Assembly (NCBI GenBank): GCA_015680685.1
Contig: MNCI01004512.1
Location: forward strand, 49,375-113,374
Source: Gnetum montanum
Lineage: Eukaryota > Streptophyta > Gnetopsida > Gnetales > Gnetaceae
Direction of reading: 5' to 3'
Length of the DNA: 64,000 nucleotides
This document shows, piece after piece, positions 23,851 to 34,399 of the stretch. The first letter of the stretch is position 1; every line of letters begins with the position of its first letter. The notes below the pieces were generated by a model, which did no database searches, had not been told where the DNA came from, and saw only the letters and a list, made by a program, of their open reading frames with translations. The position numbers were made by a program, and so were the translations under genes.

Positions 23851-24960
23851 CTTAGTTAGTAGTACCCTCTAAATAATGAAAAATATGTTTAATCACCTTT
23901 AAATGAGATTTTTTTGGGATGGCTTGATATCTAGCAGACATTCCTACACTTAATGCTATGTTTGCTTTGCTAGTACTCAAATAAAGTAGGCTACCTATCA
24001 TATCTCTATAGAGCTTGGGATCAATAGGCTTTCCTTGATCATCTTTGGTAAGCTTAAAATTTGCAGCCATAGGAGTGTTTTTTACCTTAACATTTGTTAG
24101 GTTGAATTTGAGTAGAAGATCTTTGACATATTTGGTTCGAGAAATGAAAGTTCCATCTATAGTTTGATTGATTTGAAATCCAAGGAACTTTTTGAGTTCT
24201 CCCATCATGCTCATTTCAAATTTAGATTGCATAAGTTCTATAAACTTATAGAGAGTTTCATTAGTATCACAAAAAATAATATCATCAACATAAATTTGAA
24301 CTATAAGTAGATCACTACCTTCTCTTTTGAGAAATAAGGTGACATCAACTTTATCTCTTTCGAAATCATTTGATGTAAGATGTTAGAAAAGTCTTTCATA
24401 CCAGGCTCTAGAAGTTTGTTTAAGTTCATAGAGAGCCTTCTTGAGCTTGCAAACATGATTACATTTAATGGAATCTATAAAGCCTTGAGATTGTTCAATG
24501 TAAACTTCTTCTTGTATGGTTCCATTTAGGAAGGCACTTTTTATGTTCATTTGATATAGTTTGATATTTTTAATAGTAGCGTATGCCAAAAAAATTCTAG
24601 TAGATTCAATTCTAGCAACAAGAGAAAATGATTAATCAAAATCAATTCCTTCTTGTTGATTGTATCCTTTGGCAACTAATCTAGCTTTATTTTTAACGAT
24701 ATTTCCATTTGCATTAGTTTTATTCTTAAAAATCCATTTTGTACCAATGATTGGTTTATGATATGGTTTAGGTGTTAATTCCCATACATTATTTTTAGTA
24801 AATTGATTTAGCTCATATTGCATAGCAGAAATCCATCCTTCTTCTCCTTTTGCTTCTTTAAAGTTTTTGGGTTCAAGTTGTGAAAGATATGTTGCACAAG
24901 CACAAATTTACTTAGTTTGGCTTTTGGTGCAAATACCATATTGTACTTGTCCAATAACAT
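23850..24960 (-). pseudogene. Copia reverse transcriptase, element C
   Basis: Well preserved Ty1/copia RT in three open pieces (24632-24823, 24383-24589, 23852-24232). The first reads NNVWELTPKP...IGTKWIFKNK and ARLVAKGYNQQEGIDF; the second has the NIKSAFLNGTIQEEVYIEQ and ALYELKQTSRAWYERL blocks; then YVDD at about 24281-24295; the third has MGELKKFLGFQI and the SLLYLSTSKANIALSVG block. Single stops separate the pieces, so it was probably lost by point mutation fairly recently compared with A and B. Confidence 0.9.
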
Positions 24961-26250
24961 CATTGAGACAGTGTGTTATACTAAGTCTAGGTATATTGGG
25001 TTGAATGGAAGATATATCCTCAAGTTTATCTTCTTGCTCTTCCTCATGTTCACTATATAGTTCTAAACTTTTGTCAATTTGAACTTGAGTTACACTAGAA
25101 AATTTTTGAATGGAAATAACTTCATCATTGGGTTGTGGAGAAGTAATTTCATAATCATCAAATTTAACATTTATAGTTTCTTCTACATTATTTTTCCTTT
25201 TATTAAAAACTCTATATGTTCTACTAACTAATGAATATCCTAAGAAAATTCCTTCATTGGTTTAAGGATTAAAATCCTAAGACATATTTATCATTTAGAA
25301 TGTAGCATTTTGAACTAAAGACATGAAAATAACCTATGAATGTTTTCTACTTGTCCATAATTTAGAAGGAGTTTTAGAGGTAAATATTCTTACTAAAACT
25401 CTATTGGAGACATAACAAGTAGTGTTGAATGCTTCAGCCCAAAAGTTCTAGGGTAGATTTTGGTCATTTAATATAGTCCTTTCCATTTCATTCAAGATCC
25501 TATTTTTCCTTTTAGCTACATCATATTGTTGGGTTCTTGCTACAAAAAATTGATAGAGTATGCTATTCATTTGACAGAATTGCTCAAACTTGGCATTCTT
25601 GAATTTCCCTCTATTGTCACTCCTGAAAAATTTAATACCATAGCCTTTTTCTTTTTGAATTTGATTGAAAATTCTTAAGAAATGATCAAATACCTCATCC
25701 TTGTGATATAAAAAGGCAACCTAGGTAAAATGAGAGTAATCATCAACAATAGTTAGAAAGTACTTTTTCTTTACCAAACTAAGTATTTGAGAAGGACCAA
25801 CCACATCCATATGAAGTAAATCTAAGGGATGAGACGTAGATATGCAATTTTTCTTATCGAATATTACCCTTTTTTTCTTTCCTCTTTAACATGATTCTTA
25901 AGTGTTTATATTAAAGTCTTTGATTTTGAGTAGTCCACAAACAATTTTCTTTTTTGTAAGAGTCTAAAGAATTTCTTTGTTTATCTGGCCTAGCTTCCTA
26001 TGCCATAGATGGTCGTCATCTATACAACTAATCAAGAACTTAGATTCAAGGTTAGGATTGTCTCCAAATACAATGGTGTAAACAATTGCCTTTCTAGTTC
26101 CTTCTATCACAATGTTTCTAGTGTTGAGTCTTGTATTCTACAAGTTTCTTTAGAAAATGTAACTTTAAAATTTGAATCGCAAGGTTAACTAACACTAAGA
26201 AGATTATGTTTGAAGCCTTTAACAAAGAAAAATTTATTTATAGTTGGTAG
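24960..26250 (-). pseudogene. Copia integrase, element C
   Basis: The GAG-pre region LWHRKLGQINKE (about 25990) is followed by the core. LLHMDVVGP carries the first Asp (about 25800-25822), SDNRGKF the second (about 25615-25632), and YDVAKRKNR stands where the family has a catalytic Glu (VAERKNR), so Glu is replaced by Lys (about 25506-25530). The C-terminal GYS/GIFLGYS-type block is near 25230-25260. Several stops are present. Confidence 0.85.
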
Positions 26251-26520
26251 TCCTTTACCTTTTCCTCCTATGCTACCAATACCTATTATTGGAGCCTTCA
26301 TGTTGTCTCAAATTGTGATTCTTCCACAATTTTGTTTCATGAAGTGGGTAAAGTACATTTTATCTTCTATCTTGTGTCTTGAACATTCTCTATTAATATA
26401 CCACATGCTTGTTTTGGCATCAGAGAGAGCTACTTGAGTCATCATGTTTTTTTTAGGCTTCCTCTCTTTTTGTTTCCAAACTTGCAAAGTACCTTGCCTA
26501 GATTGCTTTTCCAAAGACCA
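26250..26520 (-). pseudogene. Copia protease, element C, active site lost
   Basis: The protease signature expected as W-Y-I-D-S-G-C-S-R-H reads WYINRECSRH at about 26371-26407. All three of Asp, Ser and Gly are changed, each by G-to-A or a related change on the coding strand. It is followed by the ITIGDN-like and LLSVSQL-like regions near 26200-26310. Confidence 0.8.
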
Positions 26521-27040
26521 AGTGTATTTTTAATCCTAATATAGCAACATGCTTGAAAATGTCCAGGTTTTTCACAAAAGAAAAATATTAAAGTTCTAGG
26601 CTTTGATGTGTTACCAAAATTGGATCAATTTTCTTCTGGAGGATCTTTCAAACATTAATCTTTTTGCTTTTGGTATATGGGCTTCTCTAAATATTTCTTA
26701 ATCATTTGCTCAATAACCTTGGTTAGTCATTGAATCTCAACCTTAAGGTCTAAGTTTTCTTTCTTAAGATAAGAAAATTTATCATTAAGGATTGTAATAT
26801 TCATTTCCTTGACATGTAAAACATCCTTCATCTTAAAACATAAGCTTTGAAAAGAAGTAAGTTCATTTGCAAAATCATCTATTGCTTTCTTAAGAGGAAT
26901 TTTCATTATTTGATCTTTCCTTGTTTTCCAAATTTTCACAAGCATTATCAACCCTACAGTTATAGTCTATTCTATTCCTTATCAAAATGAATGTAAAAGA
27001 GGGAATGAGAGATTTACCTTTATCATAGTGATATAGGGAC
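26520..27040 (-). pseudogene. Copia gag C-terminal part, element C
   Basis: A zinc-knuckle-like FCEKPGHFK is read at about 26556-26600. It is preceded by a coiled-coil-like open stretch (26727-26951) with DFANELTSF and ILNDKFSYLKKENLDLKVEI. The N-terminal gag region is largely deleted, since only about 100 bp separate this from the PBS. Confidence 0.65.
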
Positions 27041-27144
27041 TAAATACAACAATCGATAACGCATATTAGTCTCCTTGTCTAATTGTGCTAGATGTTGATT
27101 TCCCCTTCCTTGTTCATGTTACTTTATTTATGTGAGATTACAAG

Positions 27145-27156
27145 GCTCTAATACCA
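27145..27156 (-). other. Element C primer-binding site (initiator Met tRNA type)
   Basis: The plus strand reads GCTCTAATACCA; on the minus strand this is TGGTATTAGAGC, one base from the usual copia PBS TGGTATCAGAGC. It lies two bases inside the 5' LTR. Confidence 0.85.
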
Positions 27157-27158
27157 CT

Positions 27159-28611
27159 TGAGGATTGAGAACTTAGAAGGAGGGTTGAATAAGTTCCTCA
27201 ATTTTAAGTCAAACTTGTCATAATAAATACATAAAAAATTACATGATTCTGCAACTTGGGTATCCTACACTCAGAGGGTAGATTCATTACACACCTCCAG
27301 ATCTTATTTTTTTCAAAATGTGGTTTAGAGGAGATCACAACCTTTACAAGATTTGAGCTATGCTATGAAGAGTTTCATTGTTGCAAAATCTCTTAACCCT
27401 ACAAGGTTCCAACAAGCTCAAACTATGGTTTAGAGGGTTCCATAACCTATACAAAATTGAGCTATGCTTCCAAGTATTTTGGTGCTATAAAATAACTCAA
27501 TCTCATAGGATCCTAGAAAACTCAAAATTGATGCCTTCACAAGAAGCACATCAACCCTGTAGGGCAACAAAGAAAGAGAAAGAAAAATAAGGAATGAGTG
27601 TAACTCAAATTACAGGTCCTTGTACTTTGAAGAACAATGTTACAAACAATCAAGGAAATGATTTGACAAATGAAGTACACAAGTACAACAACATAGAATA
27701 GTTAATGATAGCTTTAATGTTGACAATGCTTACATAATTCCTAAGAATTTTGTGTCTTCCTATAGATTCATAGTTTTTGAAAACACCTTGGAATTTATGC
27801 AATGACTACCCAACAACTAGTGTAGATGTATCTTTCAAAGTTGGGACATCTACCTAAGATCTGCCTTAATTCTGGAGAGACATCTCCTTGAAGAATGGGA
27901 TGTCTCTTAGGAGATTTCTCTAGGGATATGTCTACTTTGAAATGGGGACATCTCCTAATTCTTGAAGACATCTTTCTATGAATTTATTCTTCTTGGCTGA
28001 GACCTCTACTCTTTCTTGAAGATGTCTCCTCAACTATTGAGCTTTGGTTCCTAAGGATTTCTCTTGTTAATTTGGCTTCTTCCCAATCCACATGTATCCA
28101 TGCTCTCATCTTGCCTATGAAGTTTTCATTCTGAAAACCTGCTAGTATCTATGACATAGTGTAAAACCTTGGGTTTACATTGAATTTCTTTAAAATTTGC
28201 TAAAAACATTTTCTGCCAAAGAAAGCCTATGCTACCATCCATTTTCTAAAAACTTGCTAGTATCTACGACATAATGTAAAACCTTGGGTTTACATTGAAT
28301 TTCTTTAAAATTTTCTAAAAACATTTTCTGTCAAACAATTATTGAGCTTTGGTTCCTAAGGATTTCTCTTGTTAATTTGGCTTCTTCCCATTCCTTAAAC
28401 CACATGGATTCATTTTTTTTTCATCCACATGTATCCATGCTCTCATCTTGCCTATGAAGTTTTCCTTTTGAAAACCTGCTATAGATTTCATTTTCTTGAG
28501 TCCTTATTCATGATGTAGAGTTCTTGTTCATGACCTGTAAACACTTCATCCACACCAAGCATGCTTTATTCTCCATTTTCCTTAAGGTTTTGACATACCA
28601 AAAGGTTAACA
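27159..28611 (-). repeat. Element C 5' LTR, enlarged by a complex duplication
   Basis: Begins TGAGGATTGAGAAC on the plus strand and ends TTAACA. It is 1453 bp against 1159 bp in the 3' LTR. The extra length lies at about 28140-28440. It consists of a repeat of LTR sequence (the ATTGAGCTTTGGTTCC block occurs at about 28036 and again at 28340) plus two inserted segments that are reverse complements of nearby element B DNA. Confidence 0.85.
28163..28335 (-). repeat. Two inverted copies of element B leader DNA inside the copia 5' LTR
   Basis: 28163-28246 and 28277-28335 both contain GGTTTACATTGAATTTC and the AAAATTTNCTAAAAACATTTTC block. The first copy is a near-identical reverse complement of 28797-28880 over about 84 bases; the second is shorter. 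The B segment at 28797-28880 has a counterpart in element A's leader (about 61300-61350), so it is the source and the LTR copies are derived. Confidence 0.85.
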
Positions 28612-28616
28612 GATTT

Positions 28617-28966
28617 GCCACCAAATTTTCCAATAGGGAGGGTTGAGTTGTTGGAATAGAGTAACGCTGGTCTTTGGAACACAGAAAGGTAGGTTCCACT
28701 AGCAACCATGTTGGCTTTAAGAAGTTCAACAATTACTATGAAAATTTTATGAAAACCTAAATCACTTGCAACCACAATCTTAGGTTTTGATGGCATGAAA
28801 ATGGATGGTAGCATTGGCTTTCTTTGGTGGAAAATGTTTTTAGAAAATTTTAAAGAAATTCAATGTAAACCGAAGGTTTTTAGCTTGTAGACATGTTTTT
28901 GAAAGTGGTAAAATAGGCTTGGATGAAGAAGTTGGGTGGAGGCCCTTTTTTTAGTGCCAAAAAATT
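28617..28966 (-). other. Leader of element B (part next to LTR) with PBS
   Basis: Continuation of the B leader after the copia insertion, matching A 61180-61431. The PBS-like site reads GGCCCTTTTTTTAGTGCCA at 28942-28960 on the plus strand. In D the same place is GCCCTCCTTGTAGCGCCA. Six bases separate it from the LTR. Confidence 0.7.
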
Positions 28967-30392
28967 GTTATGCTTGAAAAATTTGATTGCTAAAAAATTA
29001 AAAATTCTAGGTATGGAATAGTTTTAACCTTGGATCCCAAGGACCTCAGAGAAAGAGGATCCAAGGCATGTTGGATGATCTTGTTTATCACCTAGGAACT
29101 TGAAAAGTATAAACAGGAATGAAAAAATAGTAAAAATAATGCAAATCCAATCTAAAATGAATGCACAAAATAAAATCATGATAATTTGCATAATAAAAAA
29201 ACTATAAACTTTATGAAAATAAAAATATTGAAAATAAAAAGTCCAAAATGTGTGTAAATAATGCTTGAATGCATGAGAAGTTTTCTTTGATGGAGTTTGA
29301 AGCCTGTTTAAGTTGGTAGTTTGCACTCTATAGTTAGCTCCATGATCTAGGTACTTCCCAACTCCCAACACCAAAACTCCTTGCACGTTTCTAGCCTAGA
29401 TCTATAATGTTGATCACTAGGGGGTAAGGTATATGCTAGAATTTTGTTGTAACAGTAGGTATCATGGTAAGAGTCTTTGTGCTCAGGTAGTTGTAGGTTT
29501 TCTCCAAAAGTCTTGCCAAGTGCTCAAAGGTTGTAAAATTTTCAAAATTACAAAAGGTCTAGCATTTAAAAATTGCTAAAATATTATTAGTTCAAGAATT
29601 AAAGAGCTGAAGAATTGAAGAACCTCTTCAAGGTGTTTGAAATGGGATTTTATAGGTCACATGGCTACTAATTTTTGGTTATAAATCTCTATCATGATTA
29701 CTGACAGATTGGAATCATGTGCAGGTATGATAGGCTTTCAATTCCAATGTAGTTTCCATTTATGGTAAGTTTTGATGCCCCTAAGGTACCAAAACCATAC
29801 TAGTTATCATAAATAGTAAATAGAATTTTCTAACTACATTAACTTCTCACACCAACATTGATCTTGTGGTAGTAACACTCGAGTTTTGTGATCCATGCTA
29901 AAATTGGTGGGGCAATGCTGGAGTTGTTTAAAGAATGAAACCCACATCCACTCCAACACTAGCTTCATGAGAAAGTGGAAATTCCCACAACTCTAATGCT
30001 AGTCTTGAGATAGTGATGTTGGGTTTTATGGCAACTACATTGGGATTTTCTAGGAAAATGAAACCTAATAATACCAACATTGAGGGTAGGTGGTTTTAAC
30101 GTAGTTGAGGCTATACCCCTACAAAACCAATGAAAATGCCAAATTTGGCAATTTCCAAGGAATTTTTAGCCTTTCCAAGCCCAAATATAAACATGATATG
30201 ACATTTTCCACTTGGGAAGTAAGGCTATGATAACTTATGAGGCATCTTCAGCCCCAAAAGTCCAAGTATAAGAAATTACAACTCATGGGCTATAAACTTC
30301 ACATTTTACAATGAAAATCTAGCCTTAAGTGTAGGGGTGAAGTTTAGAATGCCAAAGGAGATTTCAACATGTATGTTCTTGGTGCTGTTTAA
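28967..30392 (-). repeat. Element B 5' LTR
   Basis: Starts TGTTATGC and ends GTTTAA (decayed from GTTTCA) on the plus strand, 1426 bp, against 1429 bp for the other copy. A minus-strand TATA-like CTATAAAATCCC lies at 29644-29655, at the same relative place as in D and A. Decayed ACGCTGG motifs occur in the U3 part, at about 29845-30110. Confidence 0.9.
29644..29655 (-). promoter_or_regulatory. LTR TATA box, element B
   Basis: CTATAAAATCCC on the minus strand. The corresponding positions in D (CTATAAAAACC) and A (CTATAAAAAACC) keep the same element inside otherwise diverged LTRs. Confidence 0.55.
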
Positions 30393-31391
30393 GCCTTGAG
30401 AGAAACCTACAAATATTGTAATCTACCTTATAATTCCAAAATCTCCTTAAGGTTAGTAGGTACTACCAAGTTTTTTATGACCTTAACCTTATCAAGATCG
30501 ACACATATTCCTACTTTAGACACTATATAGCCAAGATCTTATCTATTTTAACATTAAAGATATACTTAGGATTAAGCCTAAGTACATATTTGAAACATCA
30601 TTTAAGCACTATGTCAAGGTCGTGGGCATGGTCATTGGCCATTTTAGATTTGACTACTATGTCATCCACATAGTCATTAAGTAACCCTAGCATGTAGTCA
30701 CTAAATATGTATGTCATGGCTTGTTGATGGATTGCACCCACATTATTTAGATTAAAGGGAATCATAGTATAACATAATTTTAGCAAAGGGGTCATGAAGG
30801 TTGTGTAAAGTTGATTCTTTAGGTTAATCCTAACTTGGTTGTATCCTAAGAACCCATCCATGAAGGATAATAAGGCATGTTTGGCCATAACGTTGATGAG
30901 TTGGTCAATATCAGCAAAGGAAAATCATCTTTTATAGTTATTTTATTTAGGTTTTAGAAATTAATACAAATATGTATACTCCCATTTTTCTTAGGGGCTA
31001 ACACTATGTCAAATACCCAATTCGCATAGTTGACGAAAACTCAAATGAAGCCAACTTGATATAGTTTCATGATCTCATCAAGAATTTCCAAGGCTAGATC
31101 TAGTCTAATATTGTGAAACTTTTGCTATAAATAGCTTAATAATAGAATCAAGTATGATGTTGTGTTACACTAGGCATGGATTGAGACCTATCATATCTTT
31201 GTATGATTGAGTAAAGGCCTTAATGTTATCTTGAAGTACCTTGGTGATGTCTTGAGCCTGCTAGTGTTCAAGTGAGAAACTTAATCTTAGTATTTTCTCC
31301 TCACCATTGTGCATTGTGAGTAGAACTTGATCTAGAGAGTCTTCCATAATTTCACCAACCTCAAGGTCAAGGAATTTAACTATGTGTTTAG
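30393..31391 (-). mobile_element. Element A, middle piece: RT region
   Basis: A 1 kb fragment of A's pol lies between the insertions of B and D. Left and right junctions carry GCCTT and TTTAG respectively, each matched on the far side of the inserted element. It aligns to 7100-8095 of element B. Confidence 0.9.
30393..31391 (-). pseudogene. Reverse transcriptase fragment of element A
   Basis: The 96-codon open stretch 30598-30888 reads MAKHALLSFMDGFLGYNQVR...TTFMTPLLKLCYTMIPFNLNN and YVDDIVVKSK, so the catalytic YVDD is intact here, unlike in B. Upstream, the DQLIN segment before MAKHALLSF is complete and shows that 11-12 residues are missing from D. Other parts carry stops. The fragment is cut at both ends by B and D. 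Confidence 0.85.
31387..31391. repeat. Target-site duplication (left) of element D: TTTAG
   Basis: TTTAG precedes the D LTR here and follows the other LTR at 49833-49837. Both copies are perfect. Confidence 0.92.
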
Positions 31392-32936
31392 TGTACCATT
31401 TGAAATCATTGGTGCAAGGCTGGAATGAAACAAACACCGAGAGATCTATAGACAGGCACAAAAGACTCTACCTTCGCTTGAGGGTGAGTTGGAACTGACG
31501 AAGGTAGAGTACCTTGGGTGGTCCACACATAGATCAAACAAGGATTTCCCCAAATGTATGCCAATGTGCCATACGCTGGGTTATGCGTAAACAGTGTAAT
31601 AAATGTAAACCAGAACATAAACGTGTAGGAATATAAACAAAGAGATAAACAAGAATGAATGAAAACTATAACAAATATTGACCAGAAATGAAGCAACTTT
31701 ATTTCAAAATGGAGATTATAGTGCACCAGTCTGGACATAGTTGTGGATCTGACACAAGGCGAACGAAGAGTCCCAGTGGATGTGGATGGATGATAGTATG
31801 CTAGTTTGGACTACAAGCACAACATGAAGGCTGTATGATCGGCGTGCAGGGTGGAAGTCCAGCGTACAGGGTTAGTGTTCAAAATGATCTCAAAATCTCT
31901 TTTTTTCTCTTCCTCCTCCTCCCTCTCTTTTTTTTTGTGGAAAATTGGGGTTTTTATAGGTTTTAGGGCATGAAATTTGGATTCGGAGTGATATGAGTGG
32001 CCGTTGGTGAGAAAATTTTGAGTCGGATGACATGTGGCTGTGTTGCCCAAGTGCAAAGAATATTACAATTGTACAACGTGCTACATGCCAGCGTGTACAC
32101 GCTAGGCATATGAACCCAGCGTACAGACTTGACCAATACAAAAGAATTGAACTTTAAAAACGAACATTACTGTTACAACAAAGAATCTTGAACTTGGCCC
32201 TTGGATTTGAGCTCTGGTGTCATGAGAATGCTGGCTATAGATTTTTATCTCATTTTGGACTTGATCTAATACGGTTTTGAAAGGCTTCAAGTGGCGTACA
32301 CTGTGCTACGCACTGGGCGTGCACGCTGGCGTGCATGAATGAAAACCCATCATTTGGAGACCAAAATTTGATTTTCAGGTGCCTGAGATGATGCCCAATA
32401 GTTTCCCTACCTCCGAGAGTAGATTTTAGGTGAAAATCTTGCTCTTTAGTGCCTGTTTTGGGCCATTTTTGGTGGTGTACGCTGGGCTGTATGTTGGTCA
32501 GCATACACAAAAATGTACCCAGCATACACACATGTAAATACCTCATTTTAGGGCCCAACATTTGATTTTTAGGAGGCTGAGAGCTACTAGGGACCTTGGT
32601 GAAGGTCTTGGGGGGTCCAGACGCTCAATTATGGCATGTTTTGGCTCATTTTTGGGGCCCAAAAGTTGCTGCACGCTGAGCTGCACACTGGGCGTGTAGG
32701 CCTATGTGCAAGAAGTATACTTAGTCAAAACTAGGTGTTTTAAGTTTGAAACTTGTAGTTCTTGTTTCTAGATGTTGATGTAGTATCCAATGGATCTTAG
32801 GAAACTTTTACTTGCTTGATTCGACTCCGTTTGATGCTGTTTGTGAAGTTTGCAAGTTTCGATCATGTTGGGAAGCATCATGACTTAGCTCGATTCTTGT
32901 CCGAAAGTGTTAGGTCCAAATTTTTGTGGTGTTTCA
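31392..32936 (-). repeat. Element D 3' LTR
   Basis: Starts TGTACC and ends GGTGTTTCA on the plus strand, aligning throughout with 48304-49832. It carries clusters of CCAGCGTACA and ACGCTGGGCGTGCA motifs at 31835-31870, 32075-32125, 32290-32340, 32473-32515 and 32660-32720, mostly in U3. Confidence 0.95.
31949..31959 (-). promoter_or_regulatory. LTR TATA box, element D (3' LTR copy)
   Basis: CTATAAAAACC on the minus strand, followed downstream by a purine-rich AGAGAGGGAGGAGG stretch that may be the start of the transcript. The same is found in the 5' LTR at 48863-48873. Confidence 0.55.
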
Positions 32937-34030
32937 TTGGCCCCTCTTTGTTGACCCTTGGAGGAATCGACCCAAGAAGCATTGACAAAGAATTACAAAA
33001 CACCACAAGAAACTTAGTAGCATTGTCCTTTGACACTTGGCCAGATGTCCTTGCACCGTGTTCAGAAGTACCTGGGATTGGGGAATGAAATTTTGAGATG
33101 ATGTCTAGTGGGGATGTTTGCAACTATGGGATTGGGAATTAATTGAGGGATTGTGTAGGTGTAGGAGAGGAGTGTTCATCTTGTGCAAACAAGTCATGTT
33201 GTTCCTTGTCGATGGCCAATATTTGGCAGACTTGGAATCGAGGCATGAGACGTACATCCTTTGGAGGAATGAGACTCTTGTATAATGTTTGAGAGAACTC
33301 ATTATCACAACCAAAGCCATGCAATGAGGTGATGCATTATTTGGAGAAACATGACCCTTGTGGAGTGTCTAAGGGGACCCATTGTCTGACAGCCAAAACT
33401 ACGCAGTGAGGTGAAACATGATGGTTTGAGACATGAGTATTTCTTTCCAAGACAATTGCCTTTCTACCTGAGGCTTGTATGGGAGGTTCCAAGGGTCTTT
33501 TGGTTCATTTTGCTCTTTGCATTTATTTTTTTATTTTTGGAAAGAGCTTCCTTTCAACTTTGCACTCATGCTCATGTGCCATGTTGTGTGTTGCAACTGC
33601 TTGAGAGTGTCACAGCGTGCAATAGTGTGTTCAATGTTTTGGGGTGTACTAGGTGTATCTGGGAACTGTAAACAGGTAGGAAAGGTAACCAGAGTGTTGG
33701 GGAAATGGAGAATGTATCAGGAACTAAGAATGTACTTTTGAACAGATTGATTAACCTGGTTACGTGTTTTAGAAACAATGTGGCACCTTGTCACTGTGAT
33801 GAAGTGTATCTATGTACGAGCACCACTGGGTGTCATCCTGCAAACACAACTCCAAGAAGAAAAGAAAACTACAAGTGAATGAGTTAGCAAACACTTTAGA
33901 CACGAATGTGGCCGATGCAAATGGAGGCATGATGTGAAACTTAAGGCAAACAAAATGAGCAGCAATAGTGTTGTTAGAGCCGATGTGATGAATGATGTGT
34001 TAGGCATTAATGAAGAAATGTCATGAATTA
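32937..34030 (-). other. Element D polypurine tract and 3' spacer
   Basis: TTGGCCCCTCTTTG on the plus strand directly beside the LTR is the polypurine tract of the minus-strand element. The rest is noncoding; open frames here on both strands do not match any family. A diverged two-unit tandem repeat of about 80 bp lies at 33258-33418 (units share CAATGAGGTG/CAGTGAGGTG and GACCCTTGT/GACTCTTGT). Confidence 0.65.
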
Positions 34031-34380
34031 TAGCATCAGATGAATGTTCCAGATATGATCTTGCTAGTTTATATTCTTAGCAGACTGTCGTGGGTTAGTT
34101 TTACATCATAACCCATTGGAAGTTGCTAGTTTATCTTCGTAGCGGACGGTGCGATGCTAGTTTATAGTCGTGGAGGACTATGAAGAGGCAAGCTAGTTTA
34201 TAGTCTTAGCTGACTCTAGTGAATGAGTGTGACAGTTTAGTGTCATGTCAGATAGAGCTCTATGGTGTCGGTTTACCACCGTGATGCTAGGACATTCTGT
34301 GGTATCAGTTTACTGTCATGATTCTAGGACGTATTTGTGGTATCAGTTTACCATCATGATTCCAGGACGTACACATACCT
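34030..34380. repeat. Two short tandem repeat families 3' of D integrase
   Basis: About four copies of TGCTAGTTTATAGTCGTAGC with variable GACTGT ends (34060-34225). Then three copies of about 40 bp containing GGTATCAGTTTACCGTCATG and TTCTAGGACGTA (34255-34380). Similar AGTTTA...GTCAT words form another block at 43400-43690 of the same element. Confidence 0.8.
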
Positions 34381-34399
34381 AGGATTTTTAGACGTGAAA

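Larger units (their letters stand above)
21740..28611 (-). mobile_element. Element C: Ty1/copia retrotransposon inserted in element B's leader
   Basis: Direct LTRs flank a minus-strand gag-pro-integrase-RT-RNase H order, which is diagnostic of Ty1/copia. The PBS matches the initiator-Met tRNA type (the site reads GCTCTAATACCA on the plus strand, one base from the usual complement). The element is 6.9 kb. All domains are recognisable but interrupted by stops. Gag carries a long coiled coil after the zinc knuckle and there are two purine-rich tracts near the 3' LTR; both would fit a Sire/Maximus- or Tork-like lineage, which I cannot decide. Confidence 0.9.
2436..30392 (-). mobile_element. Element B: nested 28 kb Tat-like Ty3/gypsy retrotransposon carrying an antisense gene and a copia insertion
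   Basis: This element is defined by two long direct repeats (2436-3864 and 28967-30392), a PBS-like site and purine tract just inside them, and the 5-bp duplication GCCTT. In element order it contains 5' LTR, leader (interrupted by copia element C), gag, protease, an antisense multi-exon gene, RT, two RNase H domains, integrase and 3' LTR. Without C it is about 21 kb, in the size class of Ogre-like elements. All sense genes are broken. It belongs to the same family as element A, as their LTRs are alignable, and is inserted in A's RT/RNase H region. Confidence 0.9.

Noticed and set aside
31811-32561. Several minus-strand open frames in the D LTR (and counterparts at 48743-49532)
   Set aside because: They lie in LTR sequence with TATA box and motif clusters; they overlap each other in different frames and are not kept in A or B.
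33411-33741. Two overlapping plus-strand open frames of about 86-88 codons
   Set aside because: They lie in D's 3' spacer, have no recognisable motif, and overlap minus-strand frames of equal length.
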